Source: Podospora comata (taxonomy: Eukaryota; Ascomycota; Sordariomycetes; Sordariales; Podosporaceae). From it: a stretch of DNA of 64,000 nucleotides. Shown here piece after piece: positions 20,427 through 30,612 of this stretch; the first letter of the stretch is position 1, and each line of letters starts with the position of its first letter. The stretch is taken from the NCBI GenBank assembly GCA_017354895.1, contig CP071493.1:1240001-1304000 (forward strand), written 5' to 3'. The notes under the pieces are model-generated. The model was not told the DNA's origin. It saw only the letters and a list, made by a program, of their open reading frames with translations, and made no database searches. Made by a program: the position numbers and the translations under genes.

Positions 20427-20434
20427 TCCTCTAG

Positions 20435-21029
20435 TGTTGTTAGTCTTTTGGTCGGATGAGGTTCGGGCTGGTGTAGATATATCATGGTGGTTTTTGCTGC
20501 TATCAATACAATGACTTTGTCACAACTTTCTGTTCTCATGCTTCTGTCCATGTGTTTTGTGATGTTGTTTATGTCTTGCTAGAGCTGTCTTGATCTTTGG
20601 GACGGTGGCTCTGCATGACGGGTCTGTTGTCTGTTTTGACGGTAGTAGGCCCAAGACGTGGTGTTCCACGCAATAGCTGTATGTATCTTACACCACACCG
20701 TGTTGAACCTGGAAGCTTTGCATCGGACCTGCCATGATCAACTGAGCTCAAGATGAACAGCACCACACATTGTCATGTTGGGTCCCAATGGTAAACCACT
20801 CTATTGTCAATTTATCTGGCTGATCAACAGCTGTCCCGCGGCCATATTTAGGATTAAAGGTTCTTGTCCTGTTCAGAGTTCTACTCTGTAATAGTGTCCT
20901 CCTCCTCCCCCGAGGAAAGAAGTCCGGTGGTTGTTGCCATCATTTAATACCCAACCCCCCCAACTCTTGGTAATACTTCCTGCACTCCTCACATCTCATC
21001 TCTTCAGCCATGAGCAACAACTGAGCCCT
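20435..21029. other. Region downstream of snoRNA host
   Basis: T-rich and G-rich sequence between the last snoRNA and the 3' end of the PLC-like gene. It probably holds the 3' end of the host transcript. No additional box C/D pair with an rRNA match was found. Confidence 0.35.
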
Positions 21030-22577
21030 CTAGATCTTCAGCTGCAACCTGGCATTCCACCCGACAATACACCTCACCAAATCCCAATCACCCCCATGCC
21101 CAACCCAATCCGTCACCACCACCCCAGTCGCCGCATCCCCCACCACCTTATCCCCCAAACTCCCCCTCCCTTCCACAGCATGGTTCCGACAAAGATACTC
21201 AACCATCCTCGGATTGACCTTTCCCGCAATACGATCCGGCCAAAGACTCGAGTTGAAAAAGCTCGACGCCGACAAAAAGTTGATATAAAGCGGCATCTCC
21301 TCCCTCTGCGCCCTCAACTCCTCCACCTCACACGGCAACCTCAAGCACATCCTCGCCGACCTCTCTAGCTCCCGACAAGCATAGTCAATCTTGCTCTCAA
21401 TCTGCTCCACCCTCCCAACATCATAAAAATCCTGTATCCTGATCCTCCCCGAACCGCAAACCCCATCCGCCACATTATCCGGCCATACTGACCCATCAAT
21501 CCCCCCCTCCTCCTCCCCCAGCCCCTCACAACAAAACCTCCTGACAAGCACCACCTTCCCCCTCACCTCCCCCAGACTGGGTATCCTCCCCTTCGTATAC
21601 CACCTATCACTCCCCAGATACCACTTTCTCAAAATCTTCCCAAACAACTGATCACCCCCCCTCCCCGTCCCCTCCCTTTTCAGTGATATCATCACCGTCT
21701 CCGTCGGCCTCTCCTCTAGGAAACAATAAACTTCCTCCAGCAACCCACTCAAATACCTCGCCCCGCTCAGCGCAACAGGAAAAGCAGCATGCACCAACGC
21801 CAGCTCCGGCCTCTCGGGCTGGTCGACATCCAAATTAGGGCAGTTGACCCTCACGTCCAAAAACCTAACCCCATTGTCCAGCTGCTCCGTCACGGTCACC
21901 GCCTGGCATCGCACGCTAGGCAAGGCCACATGACATGCAGCACTGTTGTGCGTGCCGGGTATGCTCAGCGAACTGAGCGGTATCTCATCCGGCAGTTTTG
22001 ACATCCAGCTCGCAAGCTGCGCAGAGGAAAACAGGGCGAGGTAAGGCACATGAGGGAGGTAAACCGCGGTAATCTCCTTGGCCGTGGCATTGTTCTCACC
22101 GATAAAACTCAGCTCGATGGATTTTTCGGATAAGCCCGGTATTTCGCAGGTGTATCTGTTGGATGGGCAGGTTGTTTCTGAAAAGGTGAGACGGAGTTGC
22201 TCCCCTTGGTGGTGGCAGTCTTCTGACGGGGGAAAGACGGTCGTTGGGGATTCCGTAAAGGGCGCCAAAGGGACGGAGAGGGCCTGGCTGGCGGTTACGA
22301 GCCGGGGTTTTGGGTCGTGGTGGAAGGGGTTGTTGCATCCGGAGTTGTTGTTGGAAGAGGCGGGGGAGGAACGTCCGCCCCGGCCGGCGATCATGCGGGT
22401 GATGTTATTCAGCCCGAGGTTGCTCTCCTGGGGGAGGACGATGAAGGCGGGTGGTGGCTCGAGGCGCTCGACGAGCGTGAGCTCCAAGGGTGTGATGGTG
22501 AGGTTGCGGATGGTGATTGTTTCGGGAGGCATGGCTACTACCTGGCAGCGCCGGGGACGGGAGGTGTTGGAGCCCAT
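21030..22577 (-). CDS. PI-PLC X-domain phosphodiesterase
   Basis: Intronless, 515 residues. The catalytic X-box-like core begins near residue 199 with PLSSLSIPGTHNSAACH (His210), followed by GVRFLDVRVNC (Asp241, Arg243) and LVHAAFPV (His263), the His/His/Asp arrangement of bacterial-type phosphatidylinositol-specific phospholipase C and its fungal relatives. The two histidines act as general base and acid in cleavage of the inositol phosphodiester. The N-terminal 190 residues form a separate region with two Cys-containing stretches and no signal peptide. The start MGSNTS fits an N-myristoylation motif (Gly2, Ser6), suggesting membrane attachment on the cytosolic side. No EF-hand, C2 or Y-box is present, so it is not a delta-type eukaryotic PLC. 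Substrate is inferred. Confidence 0.85.
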   Translation of the reverse strand: MGSNTSRPRRCQVVAMPPETITIRNLTITPLELTLVERLEPPPAFIVLPQESNLGLNNITRMIAGRGGRSSPASSNNNSGCNNPFHHDPKPRLVTASQALSVPLAPFTESPTTVFPPSEDCHHQGEQLRLTFSETTCPSNRYTCEIPGLSEKSIELSFIGENNATAKEITAVYLPHVPYLALFSSAQLASWMSKLPDEIPLSSLSIPGTHNSAACHVALPSVRCQAVTVTEQLDNGVRFLDVRVNCPNLDVDQPERPELALVHAAFPVALSGARYLSGLLEEVYCFLEERPTETVMISLKREGTGRGGDQLFGKILRKWYLGSDRWYTKGRIPSLGEVRGKVVLVRRFCCEGLGEEEGGIDGSVWPDNVADGVCGSGRIRIQDFYDVGRVEQIESKIDYACRELERSARMCLRLPCEVEELRAQREEMPLYINFLSASSFFNSSLWPDRIAGKVNPRMVEYLCRNHAVEGRGSLGDKVVGDAATGVVVTDWVGHGGDWDLVRCIVGWNARLQLKI

Positions 22578-24310
22578 GGTGGGTGGTGGGAAAAACGGGG
22601 GGTATATATATCAACGACGAAACGGGGATCAATGCGTTCCAAGTGTTGGGTTGGATGGGGGTGATAATAAATGAGTGGGAAATGTATGATGATTAGAGAT
22701 GGAATACTATGCTCATGATTACGCAAAAGACGACAAGTTGCAGAAAGTTGTTGCGAACTCCAAGAAAGTTGGTGTTCTTGAATATCAGATGGCGCCCAGA
22801 GCTCAAGCACAACCCCTTGGGGACGATCGCGACTGCTTTGCCCAACGGTTCGTCAAAGCTGATTGGGTGACCCGGTTCCAAGGCGGTGGCTTCCAGCTGA
22901 TTGCAGATCTCGGATCGCACCGCTCCTTCCACGTTCAAACGTCGGCAAGGCTGAGGCGGAGGCTGAACGAGGCTTGTTTTGATTGAAATGAGGTTGGCCA
23001 GGAGCTTCAAAAGAACCCTAACATCATCAAAGCTCAAGGGGTTCAGGATTACATAAGCTAACCCACATCTTTAGCACCATCTGCAACGACATCTCTTGAT
23101 TTGGGAAGCGCTGATGAAATTGATGGGACATTCATAGGATATACTCCATAGTTGTTTAAATCTTTGAGATATGATCAGCCTTGCTGGAACTATCTACCGT
23201 GAAGAATACTGTGGGTGACCAAACACACCGCATTCAGAAAGGGAAGAAGATGTAAGACCCGTATCTGTACCATAACGAGCAACTTCATCGTTACGGCTTT
23301 TTCGAGGCCTCTTGATTAGTCTACGGCATACGGGCTATCAAGATAGCCCTAGACTCACCAAACATAGAGCATGTGCGTTTGGTGAGCTTTTCTAGCCGGT
23401 TTGCAGTGAATTGCGCTGTCAAGGAAGCACCGGAATCCATCACCATCAGTCGCTACTCCCCAAGAACATGAAGCTCTACGTACCGAGATCCAGACTCGGC
23501 CGACCGGGCAGAAACGGGGACAACCGGACCCGAGAGTGTTTTACCAGCTCCTATCCCGCGACCCTCCACCGGATATATGCGAGATACTGGCGATTCACAA
23601 CTGCGTCCTCGCCCGACACGTACCGAGGCCATCGTTACAGCCGGACCACTCAAGCCCAAGCCCTGGAGCTCCGAAGGTCCTGTCCGTGAAATATAAACAG
23701 ACTGCTACCCCTGAGGTCGCAGACGGCACTGGTTGCCGAGTCTCGGATATGTTTGCTGGAGCCTCAGAATGCTACCCATCACACCGGGCGCCAGCAGTTT
23801 GGTCCTTCCGGCTCCTCTATCCGAAAAGCCCAGCGGGCTTGTCCCGTCAGCCTTGTTTAACATGCAGGAACAATTTGATGAAAAGAGCGCCACCCCGGGT
23901 CCGAACTGCAGTACTGCACCGATGGCCCGCGACAACGTCCTGGGTCAGTCCATGCTGCAAAAGCACCCGTATTTAGGTGCAAATATCCCCAGCACCTGGT
24001 AAATGTTGTCCCAGCGCGGAGGTTGCGCGTTTGGAATCGGACGTCCGTCAGTTGGTAATTAAATCCAAGTCGGAGATAGCTGGGTAAATTTAGCCGCCAA
24101 TATCAGACTCTCAGCGAGCAGCATCTCTGCCCACCGCAAAGCCCAAGTCCGGTTGAAACCAAGGGGAATAGCATCGTAACCACCAACGAAACCTGTGTAT
24201 AAGTAGAAACGAGATGGCAAGCCAAAGGATCATCTTCAGCAAGCTCATCTGCCTTCATCAGCATCCTCTAGCATCCATCAGCAGACTCGCCAGTCCTCAC
24301 CACCGCCAAC
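22578..24310. other. Gene-poor intergenic region
   Basis: 1.7 kb between divergently placed genes. Only short competing frames; no domain, RNA gene or clear repeat. The 100 bases before 24311 (CATCAGCATCC / CATCCATCAGC and an ACCGCCAAC start context) look like the leader of the secreted protein gene. Confidence 0.4.
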
Positions 24311-24832
24311 ATGCGCTTCTCCGCTCTTGCCATCGCCGCCCTCGCCACCTCGGCGACGGCCTTTCCCACCTTGGGCTCAATCTTCTCCCGCCAGGCTGAA
24401 AAGGCCTGCATGACTGAGGCTGAAGCCAAGGAAATCGTCGACATCTATGTCCGCCTCATCTCCAACTACCAGCCTGAGGACTGCGAAAAGTACTGCGCTT
24501 CCGACTTTGTCGACCGCTCCGACAGCATCAACACCTTCATCTTCCGCCCTCTCGGCGAGCCCACCTTCGCGACCAAGGAGATCTTCATGGAGGCGCAACT
24601 CTCCAACCCTCCCTTCCCTGTTGTTGTCGACGTGGTCGACGCCGTCGCCTGCGAGGCCATTGCGCTCCGCTGGCACGCTACCTTCGGCGCCGCCAACCTG
24701 CCCAGCAGAGGCATCACCATCATCGGTACCACCAAGCGCGAGGGTCACTGGCAAATCAGGAGCCTCGACCTCGAGTTCAACAGCCTGATCTGGCTCCTCA
24801 ACATGGGCGGCTCCTACGTGTGGGAGGGCTAA
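24311..24832 (+). CDS. Small secreted NTF2-like protein
   Basis: Intronless, 173 residues. A signal peptide is clear (MRFSALAIAALATSATAFPT, cleavage near 17-19), with a possible dibasic-type processing site at SRQ (about 27-28). The mature part fits an NTF2-like/SnoaL-type cone: EAKEIVDIYVRLISNY (helix), a variable middle, then strands FPVVVDVVDAVACEAIALRW, RGITIIGTTKREGHWQIRSLD and a hydrophobic tail. Cys residues around 33, 58 and 62 could form disulfides. Secreted NTF2-like proteins are common in Sordariomycetes without known function; some relatives bind small hydrophobic ligands. Its small size, signal peptide and isolated position would fit an effector-like or extracellular ligand-binding role, but nothing here proves it. 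Confidence 0.85.
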   Translation: MRFSALAIAALATSATAFPTLGSIFSRQAEKACMTEAEAKEIVDIYVRLISNYQPEDCEKYCASDFVDRSDSINTFIFRPLGEPTFATKEIFMEAQLSNPPFPVVVDVVDAVACEAIALRWHATFGAANLPSRGITIIGTTKREGHWQIRSLDLEFNSLIWLLNMGGSYVWEG

Positions 24833-26737
24833 ATGTTTTCGGTCGAAAATCCTGGTGATGCCAAGTTCTTAGACTTGATATTGGTTGGGTCTAGAGGGAA
24901 GACTGGTAAAAATGAGGGATCATATGGGGCAAATACGAGACCCGATATGGTTTGGATAGGGTTGTAACGCATAACAGAAGACTGTGCTGTCAATAAAGAA
25001 AACCACTCAATCTGAGTCTCAAGAATGGTTCCCCGCGTCTATGCCTAGTTTTGTGTGACCATATGGCATAAGTCGAGTAAACACAGCCCCAGGGTAAGAT
25101 CTGTGCATGCAAGGTGTGATCGTGTATAACCGTTGTTGACCCATATTCTGCCCAATGGAGCCGAGTACCAAAGGCCGTTCCAGAGTCAGCGGCGTATCCG
25201 AGGAAGGATCTGGATTCATGATTTCGCTCCAAGTTTGAGACATCGTCGCAGGATGTCATGGGTGACGGCAGGTTTCGTGGGTGCTGAAATAAGTGCAGCG
25301 GTCTGGCAGGCGTCATTGCGTCTCGCAGGGCTGCAGGTTGAACAGCAGCATCCAGAGCAGCGGGACCCTGCAGCTGTCGAAAAGTTCGGACGAATCCCGG
25401 GACAAATCGCCGTCGGCTGTGATCGCGTCACTCGGGGTTGACTCAACACTCTTTGTCATGTCCAAGACGACCGACGCCAAGAGAGGGCTGGTGGTCAGCA
25501 TTGTGCTCAATATCCCATCTATATGAGGATATTGTTTGGGCGCAGCGAATCGAAGTAGAAATTCTGGTGGGCTGAATGGGACATGTCCGACGACGTGGTA
25601 CAACTGGTCGCCAGAAGTCGACCGATGGCTAGCAGCGCCAATGCGCATGAGCGTTCTGTTTGGCCATGGTTTTCGGGCACGGCTGACGGCTGAAGGGTTG
25701 TCTCTTGTTCGTGTGGAAAAAGTGCAAAATCTGGATCACAAGTTGATGGCTGTTTTTGTGTCGTTGAAGAAGAGGGCCAAGGCAAGAAAAGATCATCGGC
25801 ATTTCGTGAGCCGTAGTGTCAATAGAACGCCCGTGAATCCCCAAAATGGAAGCTGTTGTCGCTGGTTTAAACGTGCGCGCCAAACCCTGATCCGCCAACG
25901 TCAACGAGAAGCTTATTCGCCATTTCCCCTGAAATCGACCACAAATGCCCCACATGCAAACAGGGTACAAGCCAGCCTGTTGGTTCTGCTCCAACGCCCT
26001 GTGGCTCCACCTCTTGTGAAGACTCACACGGCTGGCCATGCGATTCGCTGGAAATGGATGCCCCTGAGCTGGGGTTCTTCATTTTGTGCCGTGGCAACCC
26101 AGAGAATTAAGACTCCATTTCTGCCCGGTTTTCTTGCCATTCCAGCTGCTCATCGTGAGATCCTTTGTTTTGATGACGGTCCAAGTTCCAGCACGCCGAG
26201 ATCTGGGCAGGGTGCCTCCCGGCAAATGGGATGAACGTGCAAAGCTTCCCGTGGTTCTAGAGGATCATGTGGATTCAGAGGCAGGCAGAAGCAAATTTGC
26301 CCGGTTTAAGCGGACCTGCAAAGGATTTGTGAGAGTTCTGGGTAGGTTTCATTTAGCAGAAAGGCGCAGCACCCCCAGGCCGCCCCCCCGCCAGTCAGCC
26401 GTCCACCCACTCCTGCACCACCACTGCACAATATCTCTCTCGGCACCGTCACATTGGAAGCCTTCTTCCTCTCTTCTCTTCTTTTTTCTCTTCTCATCCA
26501 CACTTGCGCCTCTTTCGACACCTCTTGCGTGTGTGCTACCTCTTGGTTTGCTAGTCGCGGCCGTTCACTCTTTCACCCACATATATTGTGTCCATCGCCA
26601 GCCTTCCGGCTCCTGTCGCTCTCTATCTCCACATTCTTTCCAGTCTCTCGTTCAGACACCCTTTTGCCTTTTCGCAGATCATTACTTAGGATACCTTGTA
26701 ATATCTTGATAAACGACCCTCACCACAACCAGTCAAG
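24833..26737. other. Gene-poor region and long leader
   Basis: 1.9 kb with overlapping open frames on both strands up to 232 codons (25536-26234 plus), none with domain-like sequence. The last 300 bases are strongly CT-rich and end CCAGTCAAG before ATG 26738, as in highly expressed fungal genes. I see no supported gene. Confidence 0.4.
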
Positions 26738-27488
26738 ATGCGTTACTCCGTTGTCACTCTTCTCGGCCTCGCCAGCGCTGCCCTGGCCCAGTGGGATCCC
26801 ACTGATGGTTTCAACGTCGTCTCCAAGCCTTCCTTTGACGAGGTCATCCCCGCTGGCAAGGCTTACGATATCGTGTGGGCCCCGACTGAGGAGTTCCCTG
26901 AGGCCATCACCATCAAGCTCTATGGCGGAAAGGCCCGTAACAGCCTAGACGTCGTGGCCACCATCGCCTGTATGTGATCCTTGCGCCGCCCACTGCTTGT
27001 CCCTTGCTGACCATTTATACGTAGCTGGTGTCGATAGTGCTGAAGGCACTTACAGCTGGGACGTTCCCGCTGACTTGGGCTCTGCCGTTGTCTACGGTAT
27101 CCGCATCGATTCGGAGACCAACAGCACCAGGTTCCAATGGGGCAACCCCTTCACCATCAAGGCGGGCAAGGCGACCCTCACTACCAGTGGAAGCACTGCT
27201 TCTGCTACCGAGTCCAGCGTCACCAGCACCAAGGCTAGCTCAACCACGTCCTCTGTTGAGACCAAGACCACCTTGACCACCACCTTCTCCGCCAACACCT
27301 CCACCACCACCGCTCCCGCCGAGACCACCGTCACTTCCGTGATCGACGAGGAGGAGGTCACCACCACCACTGCCGCCGCTACTACTTCCTCCACTGCCAT
27401 TCCTACTGGTGCCGGTGTTCGTGCCGTTGGTGGCGCCAGCTCTTTTGCCCTTCTCGGTGGTGTCGCCCTCGCCGTCCTTGCTTTCTAA
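26738..27488 (+). CDS. GPI-anchored Ser/Thr-rich cell wall protein
   Basis: Two exons, 26738-26969 and 27025-27488 (55-nt intron GTATGT...TGCTGACC...CGTAG, phase 1), 231 residues. A signal peptide (about 1-16, ending ALAQ) is followed by a roughly 100-residue Kre9/Knh1-like N-terminal domain (WDPTDGFNVVSKPSF ... AGKAYDIVWAPT ... ITIKLYGGKA ... GTYSWDVP ... TRFQWGNPFTI), then a Ser/Thr-rich stalk (about 130-205) suited to O-mannosylation, and a C-terminal GPI signal ending SFALLGGVALAVLAF. This is the architecture of the fungal Ser-Thr-rich GPI-anchored membrane family, found in the wall and plasma membrane. Codon use is strongly biased to C-ending codons, indicating high expression. Confidence 0.9.
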
Positions 27489-28682
27489 GCGCGCGGTCTA
27501 ATTGCGGTTGCCGGAGTTTTTGCCAGTTTTTTGGTTTTTGGTTGTTCATGTTCGTGTATCTAATTGGCGAAAAAAACATAGGGGAGTTGAAGCATTGGAT
27601 CTTATGGTAATGTTCCTAGCATCTGAGCGAGAATTCATGGGAGGAAAATGTATCTTTGGCTTGTTCTCCATCGAGGCTTCTTCACAAAAATGGATACCCT
27701 TATTAATCTCTCCCCTTCTCGCCCTCGCTTTTTTTGCACCTTGTGTTGCTTCCCTTCATTGCCTGCTCAAATCGTGTTCGGTGGGCCGTTTCGAGTTGCC
27801 ATTTTGGATACCTGCGTGATGCTTTCACCCGCGTTTCAGGTATCAAGGATATTCCCGTCTATGATGGCTACCTGCTCCTGGGATCCTTGCTATTGACGGT
27901 GTTGCAGACAGCGTGGAAATTGGCATCTAATACCATGATATCGACCATAAAGGGATCGACCACATCGATTCGGCTGCTTCTCTCTGACATGGTGCGTGGC
28001 GGGTGCCGAGCTCCGTTGTTGTCACTGCAGGTGATGCATAGCGCTATCTGTAGCGCTTGCTCGCATCTGGATTGCAGGTGTCATCGGAGACTTGAGAACG
28101 GCCAGCAGAGACATGACAGCGCACGGTGAGGTCGAGGCAAGAGGCTCTGAGGTCAACTCGGTCCCGTCTCTTGTTCAGAAGTCCGGGCCGTACCTGTCCG
28201 GTTCCTGCATGCGGATAGTCGACCTTATCTTGAAGTCAATTGATTGATACCGAAACAAGCACGGTCCAGGAACCAGGGGCCAGCATCACGGGAGCGGTGA
28301 GACGGCGAGCTCTGAGGGGGACCGAAGTGCGGGGCAAGCACCTCAGTTCGAACCACTCTCTGAGGTTGCTGCGACCTCATGACAGACCAACCGTTTGCTG
28401 CGCACGAAAGTTCCCGATACCTTCCTCATCCAAAGAGAGCTGCGACAGCTCAGTCTAGACCCACTTGACTTTCCCCTTCTCAGGGGACCGGCTGCATCCC
28501 GCCAGCCCACAAATCTCCACGTTGGGGCAAGCGGCGAGTACTTCCTCTACCACTTCCGCAAAATTCACCACCTGCCGACCTCCTCTTCCTGGATTGTTAT
28601 TCTCCGCCGCGCTGAGCGCTCCGAAATCTGGTTTTCCTATTCTCGCCGTCCAGCACCTTTTTTTCGTCGTCAATCCGTCAAG
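27489..28682. other. Intergenic, tubulin promoter
   Basis: The 3' UTR of the wall protein gene followed by about 900 bases without a supported frame. The stretch 28600-28682, CT-rich and ending CGTCAAG before the ATG, is the alpha-tubulin leader. Confidence 0.4.
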
Positions 28683-30612
28683 ATGAGAGGCGAGGTAAGA
28701 AAAACATGGACATTGTTGATTTTTGACTTTCTGGCCTGCATGATCTCGGCTCCGCGATTGCTTCAACCCGAGCGACCTGAACCCTGCCGTCTGCTCCTGT
28801 TGCGATGCGATATTGCGAAAGCGACTCTGCCAAATATCTCGACCTGCGACCAATTCTGGTGTTTTTGTGTTGCCTGGGCTATTTTGCGTCTCTCTGAGCT
28901 TCGTCTGGCAGTGAAATAAACAACATGCGGTATCCTGGTCGGTTTGGTGGTCTCTTAGATAGCAACGCGAAACCGAAGCTGTATTTCGGTGCCCGCCAGC
29001 TATGCTTGCGACCATAACCCAAGGGGCCCTGATAAATGTACGCAGCGGTGATGTATAGCGATGCTGACAATGTCGCATACAGGTTCTCCATCTTCATCTG
29101 GGCCAGGCTGGTGCCCAGCTGGGTAACAGTGCTTGGGAGCTGTAAGTCCACACCGCCTTTGTATCCATCGCGATATCTCCAGCTAACATCCTCCCTCCAG
29201 GTACCTCCTTGAGCACGGCCTCGGACCTGATGGCCGCCCTGATCCCAATGCCACCATTGCTGAGGGTGGTTCCTTCGACACCTTCTTCACCGAGACCAGC
29301 AACGGCAAATACGTCCCCAGGTCTCTCTTCGTCGATCTCGACCCTTCCCCCATTGATGAGATCCGTACCGGCAACTACAGACAGCTCTTCCACCCCGAGA
29401 CTTTGATCAGCGGCAAGGAAGATGCGGCCAACAACTATGCTCGTGGTCACTACACCATTGGCAAGGAGATGATCGACCCTGTCATCGATCGTATCCGCCG
29501 TGTTGTTGGTAAGGATGGCCCTGTACCGCTTCTTGTCCAAGACGCATCCTTCTAATTCAGCATCATACAGATAACTGCAGCTCCCTCCAAGGTTTCTTGA
29601 TCTTCCACTCATTCGGTGGTGGTACCGGCTCTGGCTTCGGTGCTCTCCTCTTGGAGCGCCTCTCGACCGACTATGCCAAGAAGTGCAAGCTCGAGTTCAC
29701 CGTTTACCCGGCCCCCCGTGTTTCGACTGCTGTCGTCGAACCCTACAACGCTGTTCTTAGCACCCACAGCACCATCGAGAATTCTGACTGCACCTTCTTG
29801 GTTGATAACGAGGCTGTGTATGACATCTGCCGCCGGAATCTGGACATTCCCCGGCCGAGTTACGAGCACCTGAACCGCCTGATCGCTCAGGTTGTCTCTT
29901 CCATCACCTCTTCCCTCCGCTTCGATGGTGCCCTCAACGTCGATTTGAACGAGTTCCAAACCAACTTGGTTCCCTACCCTCGTATTCACTACCCTCTTAT
30001 CAGCTATGCTCCTGTCATTAGTGCTGCCAAGAGTGCTCATGAGAGCTTCAAGGTTTCTGACCTGACCTTCCAGTGTAAGTTTTGGCCCTTTGATCTGCTC
30101 AGAAGAGCTTTTGCTGACATGGTTCTCTAGGCTTCGAGCCCAACAACCAGATGGTCGTCTGCGATCCCCGCAAGGGCAAGTACATGGCCGTCGCCCTCCT
30201 CTACCGCGGTGACGTTGTCCACCGCGACTGCTCCGCTGCCGTTGCCCAGCTCAAGGCCAAGTCCTCCTTCAACCTGGTCGAGTGGTGCCCCACCGGTTTC
30301 AAGATCGGCATCAACTACCAGAAGCCCGTCGCCGTCCCCACGGCCTCTCCCTCGGACGGCGGTCTCGCTTCCGTCGACCGCTCCGTCTCCATGTTGTCCA
30401 ACACCACGGCCATCGCTGAGGCTTGGTCCCGCCTGGACTACAAATTCGACTTGATGTACAGCAAGCGTGCCTTTGTGCACTGGTACGTTGGTGAGGGCAT
30501 GGAGGAAGGCGAGTTCAGCGAGGCCCGTGAGGACTTGGCTGCGCTGGAGAAGGACTACGAGGAGGTTGCCCAGGACTCGGTTAATGACGAGGAGCTCGAG
30601 GCTGAGTACTAA
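28683..30612 (+). CDS. tubA: Alpha-tubulin
   Basis: Five exons: 28683-28694, 29083-29141, 29201-29508, 29571-30074 and 30131-30612, all phase-consistent, giving 454 residues. The first exon codes only MRGE and is followed by a 388-nt intron, the largest recognised in the window. The protein reads [18 protein letters not shown]..., the start typical of filamentous-fungal alpha-tubulins, and carries the GTP-binding loop GGGTGSGFG, the conserved [10 protein letters not shown] segment, and an acidic C-terminal tail ending in Tyr (DEELEAEY), the residue subject to detyrosination in many eukaryotes. It pairs with beta-tubulin to form microtubules. Codons are strongly biased, as expected of an abundant protein. 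The symbol is generic; filamentous ascomycetes often have two alpha-tubulin genes and the sequence alone does not say which this is. Confidence 0.97.

Larger units (their letters stand above)
19201..20434 (+). ncRNA. Spliced snoRNA host transcript
   Basis: No reading frame is maintained, but splice signals are strong and regularly placed. Donors: 19268 (GTAAGC), 19521 (GTTCGT), 19713 (GTATGC), 19949 (GTAATT), 20071 (GTATGT, alternative) and 20204 (GTAATA). Branch/acceptor pairs: GTGCTAACGTCCTTCCAG ending 19450, GATGCTAACG...GTGCAG ending 19712, GACTAACATAG...TTCAG ending 19948, TTTACTAACATGATACAG ending 20123, and CTCTAG ending 20434. Exons 19451-19520 and 20124-20203 are short and non-coding. 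Introns 1, 2, 4 and 5 each contain a C/D-box snoRNA. This is the layout known from fungal and animal non-coding snoRNA host genes, where the introns are the product. The transcript ends are not visible, so the limits given are approximate. Confidence 0.7.

Noticed and set aside
25536-26234. 232-codon plus-strand frame
   Set aside because: Unbiased codon use, Arg/Ser-rich random-looking sequence, equally long frames on the other strand, and no leader or intron signals.
28296-28400. Possible tRNA around GTTCGAACCAC
   Set aside because: T-arm-like word only; no acceptor, D or anticodon stem could be built.
28455-29078. 207-codon minus-strand frame upstream of alpha-tubulin
   Set aside because: Runs across the tubulin leader and first intron, with no domain-like content.
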